Assembly: GCF_023006325.1 (NCBI RefSeq)
Contig: NZ_JAINDF010000002.1
Span: forward strand, 310,001 to 374,000
Source of the DNA: Kordiimonas marina
GTDB taxonomy: Bacteria > Pseudomonadota > Alphaproteobacteria > Sphingomonadales > Kordiimonadaceae
Direction of reading: 5' to 3'
Length of the DNA: 64,000 nt
In this document: positions 1 to 8,525 of the stretch, in pieces
Layout of the letters: each line of letters begins with the position of its first letter
Position numbering within the stretch: the stretch's first letter is position 1
Position numbers and translations under genes: made by a program
Notes under the pieces: model-generated
Told to the model about the DNA's origin: nothing
Database searches by the model: none
Seen by the model: the letters and a program-made list of their open reading frames with translations, nothing else

Positions 1-382
1 TCAGCGGCACGAACGCACCGCCGACGCCTTCAACCAGCGTGAAGACGGGATGGTCAATCACCTTCCGGCAGGTCTCGATCAGCAGGTTATAGTCCAGCAC
101 CTTGCCTTCAAGCGAGGCCGCCATCGAGGGCGCAAGTGGGGCCTTGTAGCGGAAGGGCGAAATGGTATCGAGCGTGGCTTCATCAAGCCCCTGGCCCATG
201 GCGGAGGCGATGATTGCGGTGTCGGTGCCCTCCATCTCACCCTCGGTGATGCCGCTGATGATCGGCTTGATCGCACCGACCACATGGCCCGCCTGCCGCA
301 GCTGGTGGGTGAGTGCAGCCGTGACCAGCGTCTTGCCGATCTCGGTGCCGGTAGCGGTGATGAATAGGCCTTTCATGGTCAT
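1..382 (-). CDS. bioD: Dethiobiotin synthetase, 3' end cut by window edge
   Basis: Makes dethiobiotin from 7,8-diaminopelargonate, CO2 and ATP, the penultimate biotin step. About 127 N-terminal residues are present. The protein opens with KGLFITATGTEIGKT, the BioD P-loop (GTxxGKT), followed by VVGAIKPIISG and the acidic stretch EGTDTAII; VEGVGG lies near the cut edge. The ATG at 382 overlaps the bioF stop as ATGA, so translation is probably coupled; a second ATG at 376 is possible. It is the distal gene of a bioF-bioD unit. The missing C-terminus lies left of the window. Confidence 0.93.
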   Translation of the reverse strand, partial: MTMKGLFITATGTEIGKTLVTAALTHQLRQAGHVVGAIKPIISGITEGEMEGTDTAIIASAMGQGLDEATLDTISPFRYKAPLAPSMAASLEGKVLDYNLLIETCRKVIDHPVFTLVEGVGGAFVPL

Positions 383-1536
383 CTATTTAACCCCAGTTTT
401 GTCGCAACTTCAATCAGCCGGGCGACATCTTCGTCCCGGTGGCTCGCCGAAAAGCTGAACCTGAGGCGCGAGGTGCCTTCAGGCACGGTCGGCGGCCGGA
501 AGGCGATCACCTTGAAGCCTTCGTCCGCCAGCCTGGCCGAGGCCGCAAGCGCGTCGGTTTCGGTGCCGATCACCAAGGGGACAATCGGCGTTTCCGGCGT
601 GGGCAGGCCCATGGCGGACGCGAACGTGCGGGCAAGCTTCACCGGCCGCGCCACCATCTCGGCATCGCTTTCAATCAGCTCCAGCGCCTTGAGGGCCGCG
701 CCCACCGCTGCGGGTGGCAGGCCGGTGGTGTAGATGAAGGACCGCGCGCGGGTCTTCATCAGGTCGATCACCGGCTTGGATGCCGCGAGATAGCCGCCGT
801 AGGCGCCAACCCCTTTCGAAAGCGTCCCCATCTGCAAGGGCACAAGGCCTTCCGCGCCGGTGGCGTGGGCAGACCCGCGCCCGCCGCCGATGGTACCAAG
901 CGCGTGGGCGTCATCATTCATCAGCCAGGCGTCGTGCGCCAGGGCAAGTTCGCCGAGGTCCTTGAGCGGGGCAATGTCACCGTCCATCGAATAAACGCCG
1001 TCGACGACAATGAGGGCGCGTCCGTGGTTCCCGCGTTCGCGCGCCATCAATTCTGTCGCATGTGCAACATCATTATGGCGGAAGGTAAGGACCCGCGCGC
1101 GGCTCAGCTGCATCCCGGCGTGGATGCAGGTGTGGACCAGTTCATCGGCGAGGATCAGGTCATCCTTGCCAACCAGCGTCGGGATAATGCCGACATTGGC
1201 GAGGTAGCCGGAGCCGAACACGCAGGCATCCTCCGTGCCCTTGATGGCGGCGATCTTCGCTTCGAGCGCGGCATACAGCGGGTGGTTGCCGGTCACCAGC
1301 CGGCTTGCGCCTGCGCCTGCGCCGTAGCGCGCGGCGGCGTCGCGCGCGGCTTCAACCACGTCCGGGTGGGTTGAAAGACCGAGATAATCATTGTCGGTGA
1401 AGCTGATAAGCGAAGGGCCGCCTGCGACCGACAGCGCCATCGCGGCCGTCCGTTCCGTATCGACAAGGCGGCGGCACTGGTTCTTGGCTTCAAGGGCCGC
1501 GAGTTTTTGGACGGCAAAATGGTTGAGGCTCAGCAT
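379..1536 (-). CDS. bioF: 8-amino-7-oxononanoate synthase
   Basis: PLP enzyme that condenses pimeloyl-thioester with L-alanine to form KAPA, the first committed biotin step. At 385 aa it has normal family length. Motifs in order: FTDNDYLGLS near residue 47, GSGYLANVG near 108, the PLP aspartate/histidine patch NDDAHALG near 207, and the Schiff-base lysine K241 in TLSKGVGAYGG. It is first in the leftward bioF-bioD pair and diverges from bioB-bioA across 162 bp. No clear BioR-type palindrome was found in that gap. Very close relatives (Kbl, SPT) differ in context; the bio neighbours settle the call. Confidence 0.97.
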   Translation of the reverse strand: MLSLNHFAVQKLAALEAKNQCRRLVDTERTAAMALSVAGGPSLISFTDNDYLGLSTHPDVVEAARDAAARYGAGAGASRLVTGNHPLYAALEAKIAAIKGTEDACVFGSGYLANVGIIPTLVGKDDLILADELVHTCIHAGMQLSRARVLTFRHNDVAHATELMARERGNHGRALIVVDGVYSMDGDIAPLKDLGELALAHDAWLMNDDAHALGTIGGGRGSAHATGAEGLVPLQMGTLSKGVGAYGGYLAASKPVIDLMKTRARSFIYTTGLPPAAVGAALKALELIESDAEMVARPVKLARTFASAMGLPTPETPIVPLVIGTETDALAASARLADEGFKVIAFRPPTVPEGTSRLRFSFSASHRDEDVARLIEVATKLGLNR

Positions 1537-1698
1537 TGGGCTCCCTTTCCTGCCCGCCTTCCCTAAGGCTAGGGGACCGTACCGTCAAGTTAGCTTTTGC
1601 GCCGCTCACGCCTCAGTGTTTTTGCTTGACTTCGGCCCTGCCCCCCGCGAGGGTGCCGCCAAATGGTCGTAAAACCAAAAACAAGGAAGAGGCCCATC

Positions 1699-2724
1699 AT
1701 GAACGCCCCGATCACCGTCACCCAGGAAGACAAACAGCCCCAGCAATCTCCTGTCGCCGGCGCGCCCGCCATGGATGCCCCCGTAAGGCATGACTGGACG
1801 CCCGATGAGATCATGGCGCTGTTCGACAAGCCGTTCATGGACCTTGTCTATGAGGCGCAGGGCGTTCACCGGCTCTATCACGACCCCAACAAAGTGCAGT
1901 TGAGCCAGCTTATCAGCATCAAGACCGGTGGCTGCGCCGAGGATTGCTCCTACTGCTCGCAGTCGTCCAAGCACCAGAAGACCACGGGGCTTTCCGCCAC
2001 CAAGCTGATGGAAGTTGAGCGTGTGGTCGCCGCGGCGAAGAAGGCCAAGGCCGGTGGCGCCAGCCGCTACTGCATGGGCGCCGCCTGGACCAGCCCGAAG
2101 GAGCGCGATATGGACACGCTCCTCGCCATGGTCGAAGGCGTAAAGGCCGAAGGGCTGGAAACCTGCATGACGCTGGGGATGCTGGACAAGTGCCAGGCAG
2201 ACCGCCTGGCCGACGCGGGCCTCGACTATTACAACCATAATGTCGACACGTCGGAAGAATTTTACGGCGAGATCATCACCACCCGCACTTATCAGGAACG
2301 GCTGGATACGCTCGCGCATGTGCGCGCGGCGGGCATCAATGTCTGTTCGGGCGGCATCGTCGGCATGGGCGAAAAGCGCGAGGACCGCGCGGGCATGCTG
2401 CGTACGCTCGCCAACCTGCCGGAGCATCCGCAAAGCGTGCCGATCAACATGCTGGTCGCCGTGCCAGGCACGCCGCTTGAAAATGTCGACAAGCTCGACC
2501 CGTTCGAGTTCGTCCGCACCATCGCGGTCGCCCGTATCATGATGCCCAAGTCGGAAGTCCGTCTCTCCGCAGGCCGTCAGGAAATGTCGGAGGAATTGCA
2601 GTCGCTCTGTTTCCTCGCGGGTGCGAGCAGCATCTTCTATGGCGAGCAGCTCCTGACCACGGCGAACCCGGAAAACAACAAGGACATGGCCCTTTTCGCG
2701 AAGCTGGGCCTGAAGCCGGCGTAA
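1699..2724 (+). CDS. bioB: Biotin synthase
   Basis: Radical SAM enzyme that inserts sulfur into dethiobiotin to make biotin. The cluster motif CAEDCSYC (C79, C83, C86) binds the 4Fe-4S cluster; YNHNVDTS and GGIVGMGE are BioB signatures, and the C-terminal [11 protein letters not shown] and LLTTANPE match the family. I chose the ATG at 1699 because AGGAAGAGG sits 6 bases upstream. An ATG at 1663 would add 12 residues with no such site. The product is 341 aa, and three bases separate it from bioA, so the two genes form an operon. Confidence 0.97.
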   Translation: MNAPITVTQEDKQPQQSPVAGAPAMDAPVRHDWTPDEIMALFDKPFMDLVYEAQGVHRLYHDPNKVQLSQLISIKTGGCAEDCSYCSQSSKHQKTTGLSATKLMEVERVVAAAKKAKAGGASRYCMGAAWTSPKERDMDTLLAMVEGVKAEGLETCMTLGMLDKCQADRLADAGLDYYNHNVDTSEEFYGEIITTRTYQERLDTLAHVRAAGINVCSGGIVGMGEKREDRAGMLRTLANLPEHPQSVPINMLVAVPGTPLENVDKLDPFEFVRTIAVARIMMPKSEVRLSAGRQEMSEELQSLCFLAGASSIFYGEQLLTTANPENNKDMALFAKLGLKPA

Positions 2725-2727
2725 ATC

Positions 2728-3987
2728 ATGACCGGCACTCCTGATTGGTTCCGTGAGGGCGCAGAGCATATCTGGCTGCCCTACACGCAGATGAAAACCG
2801 CGCCCGCGCCGCTCCCTGCGGTCAAAACCGAGGGCGTGCGCATCACGCTCGCGGACGGGCGGGAGCTGATCGACGGCATCGCCAGCTGGTGGGCCGCAGC
2901 GCACGGCTATAACCATCCGCACATCCTTCAGGCAGTGAAGAGCCAGCTTGAGACCATGCCGCACGTGATGTTCGGCGGGCTGGTCAACGAACCCGCGCTC
3001 AAGCTTTCCACCCGCCTCGCGGCGATGCTGCCGGGGGACCTGAACCGCTGCTTCATCGCCGAATCCGGCTCGGTGTCGGTGGAGGTCGCCATGAAGATGG
3101 CAGCGCAATATTATCTGAATCGGGGTGAGCGCAGGTCCAAGTTCGTGCATTTTCGCGGCGGCTATCATGGCGATACGCTCGGCACCATGTCGGTCTGCGA
3201 TCCGGATGAGGGCATGCACGGCCATTTCAAGGGGCTCCTGAAGGAGAACCTGCTGGCTAACCTGCCGCGCACCGAGGCGGAAGCCGCAGCCTTCACCGAT
3301 TTTCTGATCGCCAACAAGGACGACGTGGCGGCCGTGATCACCGAGCCGCTGGTGCAGGGCGCGGCGGGCATGGTGTTCCATGGCCCGGAAACACTGCGCT
3401 GGCTGCGCGAAGCCTGCGATGCCGCCGATGTGCTTCTGATCGTCGATGAAATCTTCACTGGCTTCTACCGGACCGGCACCCAGTTCGCCATTACCCAGGC
3501 CGGTATCGTGCCCGATATCGTCACGCTTTCGAAGGCGCTGTCCGGCGGGGTATCGCCCCTGTCGGTCGCAGTTGCGCGCGATGCGGTGTTCGATGCCTTC
3601 TATGACGATGACCCGCTGAAGGCGCTGATGCATGGGCCCACCTATATGGGTCATGCGCTCGGCTGCGCCGCCGCCAATGCCTCGCTCGACCTGTTCGAGC
3701 GGGAAGACTACGGCGTGCGGGTCACTGCCATCTCGGATCAGCTCGCCACCGAGCTAGCGCCGTGCCGGTCGCTCCCCAACGTCAAGGACGTGCGGGTTAA
3801 AGGCGCGATCGGCGTGGTGCAGCTTGAGGACGCCTCAGCCATCCAGGCACTTCGCGCCAAATTCGTCGAGGTGGGTGTGTGGATCAGGCCGTTCCATGAC
3901 ATCGTCTACCTGACGCCGTCGCTGACCATCGGGGCGGACGACCTCAGTTTCCTGACGAATGCTATTCACAAGGTGCTGAGCATCTGA
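2728..3987 (+). CDS. bioA: Adenosylmethionine-8-amino-7-oxononanoate aminotransferase
   Basis: Converts KAPA to DAPA using SAM as amino donor; class III PLP aminotransferase. At 419 aa it is of family length. It starts with the BioA-type IWLPYTQM motif, then GIASWWAA, ESGSVSVEVAMKMA, FRGGYHGDT, the PLP aspartate in IVDEIFTGFYRTG, and the catalytic lysine in TLSKALSGG. GPTYMGHALGCAAANASL is the phosphate-binding loop of the partner subunit. The gene follows bioB by 3 bp. With bioF and bioD it completes the KAPA-to-biotin part of the pathway; no pimeloyl-synthesis genes are in view. Confidence 0.97.
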   Translation: MTGTPDWFREGAEHIWLPYTQMKTAPAPLPAVKTEGVRITLADGRELIDGIASWWAAAHGYNHPHILQAVKSQLETMPHVMFGGLVNEPALKLSTRLAAMLPGDLNRCFIAESGSVSVEVAMKMAAQYYLNRGERRSKFVHFRGGYHGDTLGTMSVCDPDEGMHGHFKGLLKENLLANLPRTEAEAAAFTDFLIANKDDVAAVITEPLVQGAAGMVFHGPETLRWLREACDAADVLLIVDEIFTGFYRTGTQFAITQAGIVPDIVTLSKALSGGVSPLSVAVARDAVFDAFYDDDPLKALMHGPTYMGHALGCAAANASLDLFEREDYGVRVTAISDQLATELAPCRSLPNVKDVRVKGAIGVVQLEDASAIQALRAKFVEVGVWIRPFHDIVYLTPSLTIGADDLSFLTNAIHKVLSI

Positions 3988-4008
3988 CTTTTAGCGTGCC
4001 CCTGCAGG

Positions 4009-5355
4009 TCAGGCGGCGTGTTCCTGTCTGGCGGAACCACCAGCCAGCGCTTTGTCGGCAATGTCATCCAGAAGCCGCATGACTTCTTTTGATGCCTCGC
4101 AGGCTTCATGAACACATTCGATGGCCCCGCTGAGGTCCCCCATATTGTAGCAGCGGACGGCTTCGATGCCCGCGGCATGAACATGGCGGTGTGGGTCCTG
4201 CAGCGCGTGCCATTCCGGCAAGGCGGTGAAGGCCGGGTCTTTCTGGGTGTCGTACCATTTGCCGAGACGGCAGCCATGGTGGTCCAGAAGCTCGTCGGCA
4301 TTCAGTTGGGCACGCCCGGCCAGCATCTGCGACAGCTTGCGCATCCAGACCATATGGTCCGACTTGGCGGCATAGACGGTGGCGACCTTGCCGGCGCGGT
4401 CCATCAGCGGCGGCATCGCATCCACGGCGGTCTGTTCCGAGCCTTCCAGCATGGTGATGACCTCTTCCACGCTGGCGACGTTCTTGGTGCACATCTCGGC
4501 AATCACCGCCACACCTTCGGAGACTTCCTGCGAGGCCTGGGTCTGCTGGGTCAGCGTGGCACTGACTTCCTGCACCCGCAGGATGACATTGTCGACCTGG
4601 GCGGAAATCTGGCGGATTTCTTCACCCGAGGTGTGAATAATATCGCGCCCACGCGCCACCCGTTCGCCGCCTTCATGCATGGAGGTGACGATGGCGGCCA
4701 TGTCGGACCGCAGGTGGTTGATGCGCTCGCGGATCACCTCGGTTGCCTTGGCTGTCTGGTTGGCGAGGCTTTTGACCTCCCCGGCGACGACCGCGAAACC
4801 TTTACCAGCCTCCCCCGCGCGGGCGGCTTCGATGGTGGCGTTGAGCGCCAGCAGGTTGGTCTGCTTGGCGATGTCCTCGATTTCCTTGACGATGGCGCCG
4901 ATCTGCTCGGACGCGGCGGAGAGGGAATCGACCTTTTTGGCGGCCCCTTCCACGGCATCGGCGATTTCTTCCATGGTTCGTTCAGCGCCTGCTGCGGCCT
5001 CGGTACCGCGGGCCGCGCTCTCGGCGACATGGCCCACTTCATCGGCCACGCCTTCGGCGCTTTCTGCAATGGAATTGACGGATGCTGCCAGTTCTTCCAC
5101 CGCGGCGGCAATGGTCTGGGACTGGCTGTCCACTTCCTTGATCTCGCGCACCATCTCCGCAACGCTGGTGACACTGCTTGTGGTCGTCACCGCCATATCG
5201 ACCGTACGGGCGAGGCTGGAGATCGCGCGCTTTTGGCTGGTTATGGCAAGGCTTTTGATTTTTTGGGTGAGGGGGTCGTGCCCTTCCGGCACATCGTCAA
5301 AACGGCCTTCGATCAACAGATCGATCAGGCCTTCCACGTCCGAACGCTCGGTCAT
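4009..5355 (-). CDS. Soluble methyl-accepting chemotaxis protein with CZB zinc-binding domain
   Basis: Cytoplasmic chemoreceptor of 448 aa. There is no transmembrane segment and no recognised N-terminal sensor. Heptad-rich coiled coil surrounds the conserved MCP hairpin tip ([20 protein letters not shown], then [14 protein letters not shown]), which contacts CheA/CheW. The C-terminal 120 residues carry the chemoreceptor zinc-binding pattern: HMVWMRKL (HxxxW-like), CRLGKWY (CxLGxW) and [11 protein letters not shown] domains bind zinc and can respond to redox or pH; the ligand here is inferred. The ATG at 5355 is preceded by GGGAG; an upstream extension of 31 residues is low-complexity and unlikely. 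No che genes are nearby. Confidence 0.9.
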   Translation of the reverse strand: MTERSDVEGLIDLLIEGRFDDVPEGHDPLTQKIKSLAITSQKRAISSLARTVDMAVTTTSSVTSVAEMVREIKEVDSQSQTIAAAVEELAASVNSIAESAEGVADEVGHVAESAARGTEAAAGAERTMEEIADAVEGAAKKVDSLSAASEQIGAIVKEIEDIAKQTNLLALNATIEAARAGEAGKGFAVVAGEVKSLANQTAKATEVIRERINHLRSDMAAIVTSMHEGGERVARGRDIIHTSGEEIRQISAQVDNVILRVQEVSATLTQQTQASQEVSEGVAVIAEMCTKNVASVEEVITMLEGSEQTAVDAMPPLMDRAGKVATVYAAKSDHMVWMRKLSQMLAGRAQLNADELLDHHGCRLGKWYDTQKDPAFTALPEWHALQDPHRHVHAAGIEAVRCYNMGDLSGAIECVHEACEASKEVMRLLDDIADKALAGGSARQEHAA

Positions 5356-5535
5356 AACTGCTCCCATGTCAGATGGGGAAGCTGTGCTCCCGCACTGGCC
5401 TCCGCCCGTCTCTTCTCCCCCGCAGATGCACCTGTTTCCAGGCCGCATAGCGACAGATACAATATTTAAAATTCTAGGGAAATCGGAAAAATCAATTTCT
5501 GGTAGCTAGGCATGGTGAGGTGGTGGAATGCCGTT

Positions 5536-6507
5536 CTAAAGCCAGCCGCCGCGCCGGAAATAGAGGAGAAGCGCGACCGCGACGCTGACACATCCGGCGG
5601 TGACCCACCAGAAGGCGGAGGCATCGTTCGCCCCCGGCATGCCGCCGACATTGATGCCCAAAAGCCCGGTCAGGAAACTGAGCGGCAGGAAGATCGCCGC
5701 AACGATGGACAGGGTATACATGTTGCGGTTCAGCCGGTCCGAACTTTCGGCCACAAGCTGTTCCTGGCTGAACTGCAGGCGTTCGCGCGCGGCGTCCAGA
5801 TCCTCGATATGACGGGCAAGAACGGCATGGCCTTCGCGCAGGCGCCTTGTCGCCTTCTCGCCCAGCCATTCGACCGCCAGTTCGCGCAGTTCGCCAACGG
5901 CCTGCCTGAGCGGGGTGAGATACCGGCGCAGCGCCAGCACACGCTGGCGCAGGTCGATAAGCGTGTGGCGCATTTCAATGTCGGCGCTTTTGAGCATGTC
6001 TTCCTCAAGCGCGTCGACTTCGTCGAGCAGGTCGTTCACCGGCGGGCCGAGGTTGTCGATGATATTGATGGTGAGACCGACGATAACCTCAGATGCCTTT
6101 GCGGGCTTGCCGCTCGCCTTCAGCCGGTCGATCAGCTTCTGCGCGGCAAAGACACGGCGGCGCTGACCGCTGATGATATGCCTGCCGTCGCTCCAGATAC
6201 GCAGCGAGACCATATCCTCCGGTTCTGATTCCGGGTTCAGGTTGGCGCCCTTCAGGATGACCAGATATTCCTTGCCGAATTCTTCGACCCTCGGCCGGGT
6301 GTCCTCGGCGCACAGGGCGTCGATCGTGGTTTCGTCCAGGTAAGGGGCGGCCTTGTGGATCGCTTCCTTCGCGCCCTTGCCGGAGACGTCGAAATGCAGC
6401 CATACGGGCGGCATCTCCTCGCTCAGGCTGACTTCTTCGCCGCTCCCCGGTTCCTTTTGGTCGCCGGGGTCGAGATAATAGCAGTTGAGAAGCGCCTTCT
6501 TGCTCAT
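5536..6507 (-). CDS. CorA-superfamily divalent cation transporter, ZntB-like
   Basis: Pentameric inner-membrane cation channel, 323 aa. A large N-terminal cytoplasmic domain ends in a long helix. Two C-terminal membrane helices follow: one around IVAAIFLPLSFLTGLLGI and one around FWWVTAGCVSVAVALLLYF. The loop motif reads GINVGGMPG rather than the classical GMN of CorA. Zinc exporters or importers of the ZntB branch carry G-I/V-N-x-GG-I/M-PG, so zinc is more likely than magnesium (inference). The ATG overlaps the stop of the upstream MscS-type gene (ATGA), so the two channels are translationally coupled. Confidence 0.88.
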   Translation of the reverse strand: MSKKALLNCYYLDPGDQKEPGSGEEVSLSEEMPPVWLHFDVSGKGAKEAIHKAAPYLDETTIDALCAEDTRPRVEEFGKEYLVILKGANLNPESEPEDMVSLRIWSDGRHIISGQRRRVFAAQKLIDRLKASGKPAKASEVIVGLTINIIDNLGPPVNDLLDEVDALEEDMLKSADIEMRHTLIDLRQRVLALRRYLTPLRQAVGELRELAVEWLGEKATRRLREGHAVLARHIEDLDAARERLQFSQEQLVAESSDRLNRNMYTLSIVAAIFLPLSFLTGLLGINVGGMPGANDASAFWWVTAGCVSVAVALLLYFRRGGWL

Positions 6508-7529
6508 GACTGGACCTCAGGGCTGACTGCGGCGGCAGGCAGGCCGCCCTTGATATGCAGGTCACGCTGCGGGAACGGAATTTCGATGCCGTTTTCCGCG
6601 AACTTGTGCCAGATCGCTTTCATGACGTCGGACTTGGGGCCGCGCCGGCCTTCGGTGACGTCATCGACCCAGAAATAGAGCGCGAAATTGACCGAGCTGT
6701 CCGCGAAGGCATCCAGGAAGCATTGGGGCTCCGGCTCATGGGCGCAGCGCGGATGTTCATGCGCGGCCTCCAGCAGCAGCTTTTCCACAAGATCGATATC
6801 GGAGCCGTAGGCGACACCGACCGGAATCTCGACCCGGCCTTTTTTGGTTGTCAGCGTCCAGTTGGTGACCCGGCCGGTGATGAAATCCTCGTTCGGCACC
6901 ATCACCTCGCGGCCGTCGAAGGTCTCAATGAGGCTGTAGCGCGCGCTGGTGTGGCGGACGAAGCCCTGCGTGCCGTCGGAAAGCTCGATCAGGTCGTCGA
7001 CCTCCACCGATTTTTCAACCAGCAGGATGATGCCTGAAATGAAGTTGGAGGTGATCTTCTGCAAACCGAAACCGACACCGATGCCGACCGCGCCGCCGAG
7101 CACGGCAAGCGCGCCGAGATTGATGCCGAGAAGGTCGATCGCCGAGATGCCGAACACCAGGTAAATCAGCAGCGTCAGCGCCTTGGCCAGCAGCGTGCGG
7201 TTGCTGGCGCGCACGCTGTGCAGCCGGTTCACCTGCTTTTCCGCCATGTCGGAGACAAGGCCCGCGAGCCACATGAACATGGCGACGATCAGAAGCGCCT
7301 TCACAAGCCGGTAAGGCGTGATGGAGACATCCATGAAATGGAAGGTCAGCGCCTCCGAATCGAGGAGGGTCTGGACAGGCGTGAGATAGCCGAGCGCCCC
7401 CGCGGCGAACAGCGCGGCGAGGAGGGCGAGAAACCCGAGCTTCGCCCAGGATGATTTCGGCAGAATGATCGACCCAAGGACCGACATAACGGCGGTAAGC
7501 TCCCCTATGAGTAGAATTTGGGCCATCAT
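6504..7529 (-). CDS. MscS-family mechanosensitive ion channel
   Basis: Small-conductance osmotic release channel of the inner membrane, about 341 aa. Hydrophobic N-terminal helices are followed by the pore helix AVLGGAVGIGVGFGLQKI, with its Gly/Ala spacing, then TSNFISGIILLVE and the beta domain containing VMVPNEDFITGRVTNW. All are MscS hallmarks. Possible starts are ATG at 7529 or 7526, both close to a GGGG run and without an ideal ribosome site; a GTG farther upstream is possible. It is coupled to the downstream CorA/ZntB gene. Its promoter should lie between 7530 and the terminator at 7602. Confidence 0.88.
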   Translation of the reverse strand: MMAQILLIGELTAVMSVLGSIILPKSSWAKLGFLALLAALFAAGALGYLTPVQTLLDSEALTFHFMDVSITPYRLVKALLIVAMFMWLAGLVSDMAEKQVNRLHSVRASNRTLLAKALTLLIYLVFGISAIDLLGINLGALAVLGGAVGIGVGFGLQKITSNFISGIILLVEKSVEVDDLIELSDGTQGFVRHTSARYSLIETFDGREVMVPNEDFITGRVTNWTLTTKKGRVEIPVGVAYGSDIDLVEKLLLEAAHEHPRCAHEPEPQCFLDAFADSSVNFALYFWVDDVTEGRRGPKSDVMKAIWHKFAENGIEIPFPQRDLHIKGGLPAAAVSPEVQS

Positions 7530-7601
7530 CCCCGAAAAAAGCCCGTTTGTCACGAGCTTAGCTGAAGCGCCCTTTGGGGGAGGGGTGGGGCAGGACAAAG
7601 A

Positions 7602-7632
7602 AAAAGCCCGGCCAAGAAGGCCGGGCTTTCCG
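7602..7632 (-). terminator. Rho-independent terminator after the Bax inhibitor-1-like gene
   Basis: On the minus strand an AAAGCCCGGCC / GGCCGGGCTTT stem with a short TTCTT loop is followed by TTTTTCTTT. It lies about 20 bases past the stop of the 250-aa Bax inhibitor-1-like gene and separates it from the mscS-like gene. Confidence 0.85.
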
Positions 7633-7652
7633 TGTGGTTATGTCCCGCGCGT

Positions 7653-8405
7653 TTAGCGGCGGTCGCCCATGAGGCGCAGCAGCATCATGAACAGGTTGAT
7701 GAAGTCGAGATAGAGGCTCAGGGCACCCATTACGGCGCCTTTGGCTGCCATTTCACCCGACTGCATGTGGAAGTAGCTGTCCTTGATACGCTGGGTATCG
7801 TAGGCGGTCAGGCCTGCGAAGATCAGCACACCGGCGACCGAGATGACAAACTCCAGCATCGTCGAATGCATGAAGATGTTCACCACGCTCGCGATGATCA
7901 GGCCGAAGAGGCCCATCATCAGGAAGGTGCCCATGCCCGAGAGGCTTTTCTTCGTCGTGTAGCCATACAGGCTCAGCGCGCCGAACGAGGCGGCGGTGAT
8001 GAAGAAAGTACGGGCGATGCTGACATCAGTATAGATCCAGAAGATCGAGGCCAGCGACACGCCGAAGCAGGCGGCGAAAGCCCAGAAGATCATCTGAAGC
8101 GCTTGGGCGCTCAGCTTGTTGATACCGAAGCTCATCACCATCACGAACGCGAGCGGCGACAAAGTGGCAGCCCAGCCAAGCAGGGTCGGCTTCATCTGCA
8201 TCCCGTACTGGGTCAGCTGCTGATGGAAAAACACACCGCTCAAGGCGTCGCTGTGTGCAACCAGCATGGCGATGATGCCTGTGAGCAGCACGCCGGAGGC
8301 CATATAGTTATAGACCTTCAGCATGTAAGCCCGAAGGCCTGCATCAAACTCGGCAGTTTGGGTGTGCGTGCGCGCACCCGTTTGGAAATTGTAACGTTCG
8401 ACCAT
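7653..8405 (-). CDS. Bax inhibitor-1/YccA family membrane protein
   Basis: Integral membrane protein of 250 aa with seven hydrophobic segments. The C-terminal LTAYDTQRIKDSY carries the conserved Asp and Arg of the BI-1/TMBIM family, whose members act as pH-sensitive calcium leak channels or interact with FtsH (YccA); the role in this organism is unknown. The ATG at 8405 is preceded by GGGGAGAAG at good spacing, so longer in-frame starts were not used. It is monocistronic, ended by the terminator at 7602-7632, with 120 bp separating it from the ABC permease upstream. Confidence 0.92.
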   Translation of the reverse strand: MVERYNFQTGARTHTQTAEFDAGLRAYMLKVYNYMASGVLLTGIIAMLVAHSDALSGVFFHQQLTQYGMQMKPTLLGWAATLSPLAFVMVMSFGINKLSAQALQMIFWAFAACFGVSLASIFWIYTDVSIARTFFITAASFGALSLYGYTTKKSLSGMGTFLMMGLFGLIIASVVNIFMHSTMLEFVISVAGVLIFAGLTAYDTQRIKDSYFHMQSGEMAAKGAVMGALSLYLDFINLFMMLLRLMGDRR

Positions 8406-8525
8406 TTCTTCTCCCCTAAAGGGTTTATTGTCAGTTGCGCCTAATATGGGGATTAAACCCCCGGCTTGCAACAGATACCGGATGAAATTCCCGCCAGTTT
8501 CGGACGGACCGTTCCTGGCGCGCGA

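Noticed and set aside
439-1374. Open frame of 311 codons on the plus strand opposite bioF
   Set aside because: bioF is unambiguous with its PLP lysine and aspartate motifs; this is its complement.
1537-1698. BioR-type operator in the bioF/bioB gap
   Set aside because: I looked for a TTATAGATAA-like palindrome in the gap and found none; TTGACT near 1626 has no clear -10 box.
1606-3654. Open frame of 682 codons on the minus strand, antisense to bioB and bioA
   Set aside because: It lies wholly opposite two clear biotin genes, shows no family motifs, and is Arg/His-rich as expected for a shadow frame in high-GC DNA.
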